Source of the DNA: Cyanodermella asteris
Taxonomy: Eukaryota > Ascomycota > Lecanoromycetes > Ostropales > Stictidaceae
NCBI GenBank assembly: GCA_900618795.1
Contig: UYJD01000001.1
Coordinates: forward strand, 482,790 to 546,789
Length of the DNA stretch: 64,000 nucleotides
Direction of reading: 5' to 3'
Position numbers and translations under genes: made by a program
In this document: positions 1 to 9,821 of the stretch, piece by piece
Layout of the letters: every line of letters begins with the position of its first letter
Numbering within the stretch: position 1 is the first letter of the stretch
The notes under the pieces: generated by a model
Told to the model about the DNA's origin: nothing
The model's input: only the letters and a program-made list of their open reading frames with translations
The model's database searches: none

Positions 1-3000
1 ATCGCCATGTAGCATCTGATTGCCAGCCTCTCGTGTCCGCTCTCCGCCCTTTGCCTCATCACATGATGATGACAATTGCGTCTTCTGAATGGTCTCTTTC
101 GCACAGCTTGGCATGCATTTCCTCGAACACTTCGCCACTGCGTCGTGTAACAGTGCATCCAGCAACGCTCCAGAACAGACCCGCCCTGCGCTTACTGCAG
201 CTTTGCATGTCTATCACAGGAACCATTTCGTCAGGCCATTTTCTGGGCCTATACGTCCAGGCCATCACCAATTGGGACCTCAATGAGCATTATTGCGCAC
301 AGTTGATCTATGGGCTGGTCCAGCTGATCAGATGCGTTCGTCAGTGTGCTGACGGCTAGTCTGCATATATTGCCTCTGCGTCTCCTCTAGTCATGGTCTG
401 CAATCGAAGCCCAGCGTCATCATACGCGCTCTCTTACCTCAGCCAGTGATTTGGAGCATATGATCGATCGGTAGCTTGCTCTCGGCACTTTAAGTGTGAG
501 CTCATTCACTGGCACCTGCGCCCGTGCAAATCTTTCGACTGCTGTTACTGCACATTTGCGGCATGCAGTAAGCATTGCTTGGGCCCGCTTTGCTGAGCGC
601 TTGACGTCAAACCAGTCAGCCAGGCTGAGCTCAGCTGCATGACCTCGTCAGCAGTCCTGGTGATCCGAGCAACACGACTCCACAGCCTTGTCTGTGGTTC
701 CAATACATTCCGGCCAGAAACGATGTTTGACTTGCTTGGTCCAATTGACAGCCAAGAAGTACAAGTGTTTTCTCCTCTCAGCCAAATCACAAACAGGCCA
801 TTGCGAACTTCATGCCGACATGCTCAATCGGAATTAAATTACTGGAAATGGTCGTGGACGGCTTTGAAGGCAACAGAAAGTCATCCGATTATATTACGGT
901 CTGCGCCGTGCTTGACCTGCATGGCGCCCATACACTCTGCTGCAGATTTGGGTGCCTCCTCTCTTAATGCCTTCCAGCTGTATGGATGCGGTTCAGCGAG
1001 TCGTGCCGTTTATGTACTCAGACACACAAGTGCCCAACATTGACCCGAGATGCAGCTCGGCCTAAGAGGTCTGAGTGGCGCAATCGGCTGCCACTTGCAA
1101 ACCAAGCGATCAAATGGCTTTGAGAAAGCCCATGCACTGAACTTTCAAGCTCGCTCGGGTTCTCGGTTTGACGCGTTTGACGCCAGTACAACGACGGTTG
1201 TTGTGCACAATGACCATTGACTCGCGATTGACCCGAAAAACGACTCCGCTCGGTGTAAATCTCAAAGCCTGCCACTGGTGCAGATGCATCTTCGGTCTAG
1301 CTGGGGATGTCCGATCATCAACCACCCCACCGCCAACTCCTCCAAACCAAGAATCGACAAGGAGCGGCTCGAGGGACATGATTATTGGTCCGAGCAGTAA
1401 CACACCTGACGGCATAATCGCCGTAATTCAGTGATTGGTGGAGATTGTGGAGATGAAAGCTGTTGCTTTGCAGATGCCGCTAGGACGACAGACCCACAAC
1501 AGCATCCACCAACATCATCTGTACCCACGTCCATCAAGGAGTCAGCGCTGATACTCGACCTGATGCTTGCCCTTGTCCTCTCTGGGAAAAGAAGGGGGTG
1601 ATGGACCACACTGCCACACTATTGCGTCTTTCCACTACGCGTTGATCATTCTCCGACTGTTCATTGTCTCTGATTCGAGGATTCACTGTTTCAACTCCTT
1701 GTCCCAACCCACCATGGCGGCTGGGCGGTAGTTACGGTCTGCACGCGCGCAGCCTCGAGGTGGTTGACAAATCTAATGATGGGCCTCTGGATGGGCCGGC
1801 CGTCCGCGGTTGCTTGCGGCAACGGAAAGGTCAATGGTCTGTGCCTGCCTCTCTGTCTCCCGTGCTCATCTCCGTTCCCAGCTTGTGATTGTTCCGTTCC
1901 AAGTTTACCTTCCCGTCTGCTTCCTTTCGTTCTCATGATCATTGTTGGGACGTGCGTCAAGACGGGCTGGTTCCATGGTTCATATTGAGGTTCCCTGCAT
2001 GTATTAATGTCTTGCCGGCGCTAAGAGTCTCACCGTGCGTTGATACTCGTGCTCTTTCTCGTGGCGACGGGCCAGGGGCTGTGGCCGCTGCCCGCATGAG
2101 TTGGTGGTCACCTGACTCGTGCTAACATGGAGACTGGAATGCCTTGTTCGTGCCCTGGGATACTGGTCTCGGGCAATGCAAAGATACGAGTCAACAAAGA
2201 ACCCTGCACAAACAGGGAGCTTTGCTTGATGCGTGAACAGTGACAAATGACGCTCCACGGAGTGGCGCCTCGTTGAGAGGCGTAGAGATCTATAGTACAC
2301 AGTGAAGTTATCATTTCTACCTACAACAGAGACAAAGACCCAAGCTGCAGGATTCCGCAATTGACATGGATACTTACTTGAATTTACAATGACAAATGCC
2401 GCACCGACAGGGCATCGTTTGAGATCTCACGACGCTATGCATCGTATTTCCTTGCCTTGATGCAGCTCATTGAAGAAGAGGACATCGGCCAGCGATGTGT
2501 ACTCAATGCGGGGTTTGGGACAGATCACATTGCAAGGAAACAGCACGTACGAAAGGACTGCATGCTCTTGGACCGCCTTCCTTGTTCTATTGCCATTCAT
2601 ATCCAACCAGGAAGACTGCGCGCCGGCATGGATGCAGACACCGTCGACCAGCCGTTCAACATGGAGTCGCGGGCAGATGAGCTGATTTCCAATGTCGGCA
2701 TATACGTGACCTTGGCTTCAGTGAGACGGAAAACACTGGCTTGCTCAGATTGGGAAGATCTCACAAATAACAGACAGACTGAAATTCGTCCTCGTGGTAT
2801 GTGATCAAAACTCTTCCTCCCTCTGCGAGAACGCATTTCGGTGCGTCTTTGGTCAGTCGGAGCAATCTATCCAGATCATAAGGGTGTTCCAGCAGTGAAT
2901 CCGCTAAACAACGCGAAATGTATTACGCTAGGTTGGCCACAAGGAGCGAGTGGAGTTGTGTCGGACATTCGATGACTTGCAGACCTCGCGGGCTCTATCG

Positions 3001-4064
3001 GGCCCTCGTGGGGCCGTTTCGACCTACGGGGAACACACCCGCCCTGCTCGAGCCCAGCAGACGGCGAATCCTTGTAAACTGCTCTCCTCCCTCGGTGGAA
3101 TGGGCCAAAGTACGTAAATTGGCGCGGCTCGGCCGATGGAAGAATATCCTCGGGGGACGGTCCTCACTCCGGAGTTGATCCTGAAGGCTCTTTTCGTACA
3201 CCGAGCTAAGACACTCGTCCGGATATGAACAGGTCGGTCGTCATGACGTTGGAAGACACGTCACGATTGGGTAGGTACGCCATCGTGGCCTGTCTGTCTG
3301 TCTGACACGTCTCGGACAGTCCTGAGACAGCGTCGCAAGGGACAAAGGGAGAGAGAGAGTCGCGGGCGCCAACGTGGGGGCTGAACTTCTACGGCCATCA
3401 ATCTGGCCGCCGTATCAAACTGAGTCGGTCAAGCGCTCGACTTGCACGATCGGGTTCGCCGAGACGTTGTCGGTCGATAGCACTAGATGGGGCTGTGTAC
3501 GAAGCCGCGTTGCTTGTTTTTTTCCTTTTTTCTTTCCTCCTTTTTTTCTCTTCGCCGAGTCGAGACCGGATAGCACTGGGAAACGGGGACCGCAACAGGA
3601 GGTCTAGCTAGGAGTACGTGTTCATGTAGTTTGCAACCTTCACCTGTCGTGCTTTTTATCTGTCGTGCTCGGCAAGACGAGCAATCGATTTCCTGTCCTT
3701 GTCCTTGGCCCATTCGGCGACTGTGAACGGGTCGAGACGGTCGAGGTTTATCGCCTGCTGTATTCTGAATATTCATGTCGCAAAGCGCTGTGTGTCATTG
3801 AACACTCGCCCCATCGAAAGCGCTTTGCTCTGCGTTGTTCATGCCAAAGTATCAACTGTTTCGAAGAGAGCAAAGACACTTTGTCGCGACGAAAATGGAG
3901 AATCGACACCCATTTCCAGATCATCAGAGAGGAGAACACTGGCGACGGAGATGCGTATTCAACGAACATCTCTCCGTCATCTGAACGCAACACGGTCAAG
4001 TCAAATAGGTAGGTAGTAATCTCATCCATTTTTCATAACACCGTAAACGCGTCTCTGTCGCAAC
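1..4064. other. No supportable gene (left flank)
   Basis: Only short open frames (under 140 codons) occur on both strands. None resembles a family I know and none pairs convincingly across splice sites. A short (TCTG)n run lies near 3285-3304 and a T-rich tract near 3519-3550. This may be the promoter side of genes outside the window, or genes made of very short exons that I cannot see. Confidence 0.5.
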
Positions 4065-5795
4065 CTATCCACGAAAGAAGCCACTCAACCTCGCAAGCTC
4101 GCTCGGCGGGCGCGGCGGCCTATCCCGCTTCCACCCACCGTTCACGCCCGCAAACCGCATGTACTGCTGCAAAGCGACTCCATCCCGGGGTCCCAGGAAT
4201 CGGTCTCCCGCCGCAAACAGTCCCTCTGGACTCGTTGCGGTCGCTGCTTCCTGCTGCCCGGATGCCTTCCCTCGCTGCCGCCGCAGATCCAGCCAGATCA
4301 TGCCGGCGACGAAGGCTACGGCACCGAGGCATCCGGCCACGATCCCGCCGACGGCGCCGGGCGTGACGTGCTCCGCCAAAGGAGCGGCGGCGCCGGAACC
4401 GGGGTCAGGTGACGAGGTTGAGGTCGAGGTCGAGGACGGCGACGAGTCGACTGCCATGGGTGACGAGCCGAGGAAACCCTTCCACGTATCCTCCCATTTC
4501 TTCGCATTGTCTCCCGGGGTCGGGTCGCCTCTGCTCGCATCGTACCCCGTCACCGTCGGTTTCGTCGTCTGGTTGACGGCCGGACCGGGAGCTTGGCCCA
4601 GGACCGTCCTGTCGGGATTGTAGCTCATGAGCAAGATGGCTGCTTGGAGGAAGGCGCGGCCGAGGGCTGCGGGTTTGGAGTCGGTTGGTTCGCAGGGGAA
4701 GTATGCCGTGGGGGTGTCTTTCAGGGGCTTCGTGAGCGTGAGGTCGAGAAGTGCAAAGGGGACTCTGATTGTCGTTTTGGCATCATCGGACCAGGTGAAG
4801 TCGAGGTGGTATGCGGAAGACGTCGTGAGGGTTTTGTAAAGTGAAGACGAGGTATTCCAGAGGTAGAGGTTTGTGTCGTCGTCATAACTTATCGGGAGAA
4901 TGGATGCGAGGGAGGCGCAGAGGGAAGATGGGACCTGTATATTTGGTACTTGGGGTGAGAGATACGCCGAGAGGTTACTGCTGAGGAGATTCTTGGGCGG
5001 TTTCTGGGATGCATTCGCCCACGGATCGCTCGAGTTGGTGAGACTATCGATGCCGATGGAGATGGAGCTGAGATCTTGGGCGCCGTGTTGCGGGAAAACA
5101 GCTGGCTTCTCAACGAGTCTGTTCTGGTCGTAGCCGCCGAAATATAGACTGCCACTTTGGTTGAACTTGGCGGCTCCAATGTGTAGTCCCCACGTCTGAG
5201 TGCCGCCAAACTGATCATGGAATGATTCGAAGATTGTATTTTGGGGGACGAACTTCTGGTCTGCCGTCTTGGTGACGTTGGAAGTCAAGAATGCCTCGAG
5301 GCTGAGCAGCGGGACGGGAGCATAGCGCTTCCTACCCTGAGCCTGAGTAACATCGGAACTGACGTAAGTGAGGGTGTTATTGAACACGATCGGATTGAGA
5401 GTCGGTGCTACTGACCAGTATCCCGAGCCCTCGAGTCCTAGACTCGATTGTGAGAAGGCGAAGCCCTGCAGATTGCGAAGGGTACGGTCAATGGTAGTAT
5501 TCTTCGCCGTTGCCGATGTCTGGTTGAAATAGCCGGGAATGGGTGAGATGCAGGTCGAGTGCAAACAAGCATCCTCTTGAACGAGGAGGGTCCCGTGATC
5601 TCCCGTCATAGGATAGAAGTCCAGCTTCGAGATTGAGTCCTGGCCGACGCCGACTGTGATGTAGTTCCACGGTCCGTCCGGTCCGTAGCTTCCATCATTG
5701 TTGAAGGGGATTGGAATGATTGGGTCTGCAATGGCAGCACGATTTACGAGCATGGAAAGGCCAAGAACGGCCACGCAAGGTCTTAATCGGCGCAT
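4065..5795 (-). CDS. Membrane-anchored aspartic-protease-like protein, probably inactive
   Basis: Single exon, 576 aa. Residues 1-23 look like a signal peptide. The body up to about residue 400 has the fold signature of the pepsin (A1) family, notably the GSLYFGGYDQNRL motif after a WGLHIG stretch. The first catalytic DTG, expected where the protein reads YPMTGDHGTLLV, is missing, and I see no second DTG/DSG. A Ser/Thr/Pro-rich stalk follows, then one membrane span at about 484-507 and a cytoplasmic tail beginning RRQRG. The likely topology is a cell-surface glycoprotein with many N-x-S/T sites. Pepsin-fold proteins of this type with a transmembrane anchor are common in moulds and may serve in sensing or the cell wall; that role is inference. 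A catalytically active yapsin is the alternative but is disfavoured by the missing aspartates. Confidence 0.85.
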   Translation of the reverse strand: MRRLRPCVAVLGLSMLVNRAAIADPIIPIPFNNDGSYGPDGPWNYITVGVGQDSISKLDFYPMTGDHGTLLVQEDACLHSTCISPIPGYFNQTSATAKNTTIDRTLRNLQGFAFSQSSLGLEGSGYWSVAPTLNPIVFNNTLTYVSSDVTQAQGRKRYAPVPLLSLEAFLTSNVTKTADQKFVPQNTIFESFHDQFGGTQTWGLHIGAAKFNQSGSLYFGGYDQNRLVEKPAVFPQHGAQDLSSISIGIDSLTNSSDPWANASQKPPKNLLSSNLSAYLSPQVPNIQVPSSLCASLASILPISYDDDTNLYLWNTSSSLYKTLTTSSAYHLDFTWSDDAKTTIRVPFALLDLTLTKPLKDTPTAYFPCEPTDSKPAALGRAFLQAAILLMSYNPDRTVLGQAPGPAVNQTTKPTVTGYDASRGDPTPGDNAKKWEDTWKGFLGSSPMAVDSSPSSTSTSTSSPDPGSGAAAPLAEHVTPGAVGGIVAGCLGAVAFVAGMIWLDLRRQRGKASGQQEAATATSPEGLFAAGDRFLGPRDGVALQQYMRFAGVNGGWKRDRPPRPPSELARLSGFFRG

Positions 5796-6710
5796 AGTTG
5801 AGCTTTCAATTCGAGGATAATGTAGAGAGGGGATTTTTGCCAGAACGGAAAACGAGCGTTTCGGCGGATCGATAGCCGACCCATAATGTGGGAATGTCTA
5901 CAGCAAAGTTTCGGCAGTGGCGAGATCAAAGAGAACAGGTAATGCGTAGACAAAGGCATGGAGCCGTTCGATTGAACAGTCCGGCGATTGAAGAGAAACA
6001 AGGCGAATCTGAGACGGAACCTGTGGAAGACAAAGCGCTCGTACATCGGCACCGGTATGCACTTGCAATTTGAATGAAACTTGACAAAGCGGGATCCGCC
6101 TTGTGATGCCGACCGATACCTAACAGAGGTTCGAAGCCATCGTATCCGAGGCCGCACGGCATCGGGGAACTGTACGGCTGGCTGTCCGTTAGAGGTTCTT
6201 GGTTGATTCGACGGCAAGGAAATTCGATAACGGATCGCGGCACGACAGTGCAGGCCCACTGAGAGATTCGTCTGAGATCAAGACCGCGTGGATGAGAGAT
6301 GAAAGCAGTTTCAAAGAGCTACCAGATAGTTTGGTCGCTCATCTCACTCGATAGAGCATTCGCAACTTGTTCGCAAGAGGTTTGACGTCTGGAAGAGTCG
6401 GTGCTGTCAGCCGGGAAATGACTCGGAGTATAACTCCGCCGCTTGGGCAACCTCGTCTCAGCCTTTTGAACTCTGCAAATGAATATGATCAGACCCTCTA
6501 TGAATGGCGTTCATCAGATCGCATTTCTGTATGGCAAGAACCTAGTGTCTTCTCATACGAGACCTGTAACTTACTCTCATGTAATCGCACTTTCCCAGTT
6601 ATGTCTTCATTCACATCATTCGTCGCTCGTTCGCTACATCTTGCAACGCTCTATCTCACTTGTGTCCAATGCCTGCCTACATGTTGCTCTCTTGCAGCCC
6701 TCAATATCCT
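5796..6710. other. Intergenic, 5' side of the protease-like gene and 3' side of the DUF8035 gene
   Basis: Contains the promoter of the minus-strand protease-like gene and the 3' flank of the next minus-strand gene. The overlapping short open frames show no family resemblance. Confidence 0.5.
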
Positions 6711-9665
6711 TCACCTACTTCCCTCACCATGCCCATTCGACTGAGCTCCTGCCATCGTCGGTACACGATTCCCATTCCCTCCACCGTAGGACCTCTCAGA
6801 TCCATCCTTGCCGCCGCTCGCACTCCTGCTCCGAGCACCCCCTTCGTGCATCACTGCTGACAATGACCCGTTGCCGTTGCCATTGCGACCTAATCCGCCC
6901 TCTGGGCCCATGCTTTCCGGACTTTGCACCACGTCCCTGCCGTATGCGGGGAGGTTCTGCGAGCTCTGGTTCTGGGCCTCCCAGGTTTGTTGCTGTGGAG
7001 GTGGAGCGTAGGCTGGGTGGACCGGCAGCGGACTCGCACCGGCACCGCCTCCGCGGCCACTTCCAGATTGCGGTGGAGAGTTGTTGCGGCTGGATTGAGG
7101 GCTGTTGCGCAAGGAATGATTGTTTGAGGCGGCCTGTTGGACGACTTTGTCGAGCACCGGGTCTGCGCTATGAGATTTGTCTTCTATAGCGAGAGCGGGC
7201 CTATCGTGGGCCTCTTGATCCATGCGGCGTTGCTGCTCAGCCTCCATTGCAATCATGCGATCGTAATTAGCCTTTTCAGCTGGGTCCCGTTCAGACTCCT
7301 GCTTGTGACGTTCTTCTGTACGATTGTTAGTTCCTTGGAAGTCGTGTCTCGTTTCACCTTGCGGCGATGGCAACCCACCTCTGATCTCTTGCGTTCGCCG
7401 AGCATACTTCTCAATATCCTCGCGAGTCAGCACGCGAAGGACAATGACATGGTCCGCCCGCTCCTCGAACCGTTCCTGTGCTTCGGCCAGTGCCGCTGGG
7501 TTGACAAGCCGTCGGTCAATCTTTGTCCAGCGAGCATTTGGTGGGATTCCCTTCTGCCCCTTGGCATCCTTCAGCGGAGCCACGCCCTCGCGGATAGCCT
7601 CCTTGTTCTCTGGGAACTTTGGCGTGGGGTTCTTCAGAATTCCTTTTGCTGGCGCAGGGCGAGCAGCAGAGTTGGCTCGAGAGCGCATGGGTGGGGCGCG
7701 ATCACGGTCGATGTCGGATTCAGAGGAAGACGAGGTGTCGGACTCGGATGTGTGCTGCCTCCTGCGACGGCGGCGGCGATGTTGGTCGTCCCTATCCTTG
7801 TCTTCGTTGTCGCCTTCGAATCTGGCTCGAGATCGATCGCGGCTCTTGTCATGGTCACCCGAAATGGCACCCAAAGCACCGCCTGCTGCTGCTCCAACTC
7901 CGCCAGCTTGCAACTTGTCGCGCGTTCGTTCAACGCTGTCGCCATCCTTGTCCTTGTCCTTCTCTTCGCGGTCTCTCCGCTCCCGACGCTTGCGTTTGCG
8001 TTCCTGCCTTTCTTCCTCTGTTTCGTTTTCGCGTCTTAGTCGGTGCCTCTCTTTGCGCTCCTCTTCAGTCTCATCTTTCCTGCGCTTGCTCAAGCCATCG
8101 TCGCCATAACGATCGCTCCTACCGCGGTCTCTTTCTTCATCGTCCTCGCCTCCAGTATATTGACCGGTGCGTTTCTTGATAGCGTCGCGAGCAAGGCCAA
8201 CCAGAGCAGCGCCAGCGCCACCGAGACCCAATGTCTCCGCAATCTTGCGATTCCTATCGTCTCCCCTATCCTTGTCTTTGTCCTTGTCCCTGCCCCGATC
8301 TCTGTCCTTGTCTCGGTCTCGGTCACGTTCACGGTCTCGATCGCGATCGCGATCCTTTTCGTCATGACGGCGACGCCGGCGTTCTTCGTCGTCTCGGTCA
8401 TCATCACGTCTGCTTTTGTGGCGATGAGAATCATCTTCAATCCTGGTTGCGGCGTAACGGTCTTCGCTTCCGTCTCGTCTCTGCTTGTGGCCTGCTCCGT
8501 GTCGATCGACAGACTCGTCTCTATGATGGTGCTTCTCACGGTCAGGGCGTGCAGAGCGATCACGGTGATGCTTGTGCCGCTGTCGTTCGCTATCAGAGCC
8601 AAACCTGTCTTCGTAGCGCCTTTCACGTTCTCCGTTGCGGTCTCTGCTTTCATCTCGGTGCCTGTGACGAGACAGCAATTTGTCTCTACCGGGACCGCCC
8701 CTTTCTTCGGCGCTGGAATACCCGTATTCGAAGTCTTGGTGAAGAGTGATCGGTCTTTCGTGAAATTGGCGCTTCTCATGCGGACCAGGACCCGTATTGT
8801 TCCGGTATGCACTATCTCGAGAGCTCGTGCTAGACATGGTGTCCTCACGGGGCACACGATAGATCTGCTTCGTCACACCCCTGTCCAGTTTATCGAAGCC
8901 TCTCGTACTAGGTGGGGGGCCATTTCGCGGCCGTTCTCTAACGTATTCCTGTCCGGTCAAATTCGGTCTCTCGCGAGCACCGGCGTCGCTTCCGGCTCGT
9001 GGTTTACCGCCGGTCTCCGGATAAAGGTGTCCGCCGCGCGAGCTGTTCTCGTACGCTCTCCTTGGCAGGCCCTCGTCTGACCGCCGGCCTGGTTCGAAAT
9101 ATCGTCCACTATCTCGTGGAGACTCCACGTACTGCGGGGGTGGGCGGCTGTATGTATTGGCGTTGTTATATCGTCCTCTGTCATCGACATCGGCGCTCAA
9201 ATGCCGCCCGTGCCCTGTACGTGTGCTGCTAGCTGGCGTGACATAATAGTCTCCGCTTCGATCTGTTGCACGCGGGCGTTCGAGCCCCGCACTAGAAACT
9301 TGGGGTCGTACGCGATCCCGGTCTGACGATGCGGGAGGAACGATGGACAGAGGCCGGCGATCCTGAGGAACAGCACTGCCAGCACGTGGTCGGGTTTCGT
9401 ATCTGGGCTCAACGGCTAGTCGCCTGGGAACCACGTCATAGTCGTCTCTGGTCGTCCTGTAGAGAAGTGGTCGATCAAACTGACGTGGGTCAGAGCGAAG
9501 AGGTGCGGGCAGCCTGTCTCCACTCGACCTTGGGTTCGAATAGGAGTAATCGTAGTAGGGGTCTCTGCTGCTGAGAGAGCCGGCAGATGATCGAGCTGGA
9601 TGAGCTGAACGCATGACCGGCGAGCGCGGCGGCTGCGGATAGCCGTAACCACCCCGGTCAGACAT
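6711..9665 (-). CDS. DUF8035-like, RD/RE-rich nuclear-type protein
   Basis: The start chosen is the ATG at 9665 (MSDRGGYGYP), which resembles the usual N-terminus of the family. An in-frame ATG at 9809 would add 48 residues. The protein is about 963-984 aa. Residues 1-420 are Arg/Ser/Tyr-rich and disordered. A strongly charged RD/RE/DK repeat tract lies near 420-470, coded by near-perfect hexanucleotide repeats. Two glycine-zipper-like segments (GLGGAGAALVGLARDAIKK near 480, GGVGAAAGGALGAISG near 585) follow. The conserved domain at about 675-765 contains GIPPNARWTKIDRRLVNPAA and ERADHVIVLRVLTREDIEKY, which I know as fungal DUF8035 (name from memory). A 63-nt intron is likely at 7316-7378 (GTGGGT donor, CTAAC branch, TACAG acceptor). 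Splicing joins EIR to EERHKQ and keeps frame. Function unknown. The charged repeats suggest an RNA-associated or scaffold role, which is inference. Confidence 0.85.
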   Translation of the reverse strand: MSDRGGYGYPQPPRSPVMRSAHPARSSAGSLSSRDPYYDYSYSNPRSSGDRLPAPLRSDPRQFDRPLLYRTTRDDYDVVPRRLAVEPRYETRPRAGSAVPQDRRPLSIVPPASSDRDRVRPQVSSAGLERPRATDRSGDYYVTPASSTRTGHGRHLSADVDDRGRYNNANTYSRPPPQYVESPRDSGRYFEPGRRSDEGLPRRAYENSSRGGHLYPETGGKPRAGSDAGARERPNLTGQEYVRERPRNGPPPSTRGFDKLDRGVTKQIYRVPREDTMSSTSSRDSAYRNNTGPGPHEKRQFHERPITLHQDFEYGYSSAEERGGPGRDKLLSRHRHRDESRDRNGERERRYEDRFGSDSERQRHKHHRDRSARPDREKHHHRDESVDRHGAGHKQRRDGSEDRYAATRIEDDSHRHKSRRDDDRDDEERRRRRHDEKDRDRDRDRERDRDRDKDRDRGRDKDKDKDRGDDRNRKIAETLGLGGAGAALVGLARDAIKKRTGQYTGGEDDEERDRGRSDRYGDDGLSKRRKDETEEERKERHRLRRENETEEERQERKRKRRERRDREEKDKDKDGDSVERTRDKLQAGGVGAAAGGALGAISGDHDKSRDRSRARFEGDNEDKDRDDQHRRRRRRRQHTSESDTSSSSESDIDRDRAPPMRSRANSAARPAPAKGILKNPTPKFPENKEAIREGVAPLKDAKGQKGIPPNARWTKIDRRLVNPAALAEAQERFEERADHVIVLRVLTREDIEKYARRTQEIRGGLPSPQGETRHDFQGTNNRTEERHKQESERDPAEKANYDRMIAMEAEQQRRMDQEAHDRPALAIEDKSHSADPVLDKVVQQAASNNHSLRNSPQSSRNNSPPQSGSGRGGGAGASPLPVHPAYAPPPQQQTWEAQNQSSQNLPAYGRDVVQSPESMGPEGGLGRNGNGNGSLSAVMHEGGARSRSASGGKDGSERSYGGGNGNRVPTMAGAQSNGHGEGSR

Positions 9666-9821
9666 TGTGGTTATCAACGACGGCAACGTGATGGTATTGC
9701 GGCGATTTTGACGAACGGAAAGCGTTGATTGGAACTTTGGAAACGGCTCGGGAGCGTTGATCCAGTCCCCAACGGACTGGGCAAGATTGACTGCTGTATT
9801 GAGGGACATGATGTTAGCCAC

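Noticed and set aside
2457-2804. 115-codon plus-strand frame in the left flank
   Set aside because: It overlaps several other frames on both strands, and no motif is recognised.
7137-9080. Two long plus-strand open frames (300 and 345 codons) with hydrophobic stretches
   Set aside because: They lie antisense to the RD/RE-rich gene. Reverse-complemented GA-rich codons give Ser/Val/Phe-like runs, and the minus strand has the conserved domain.
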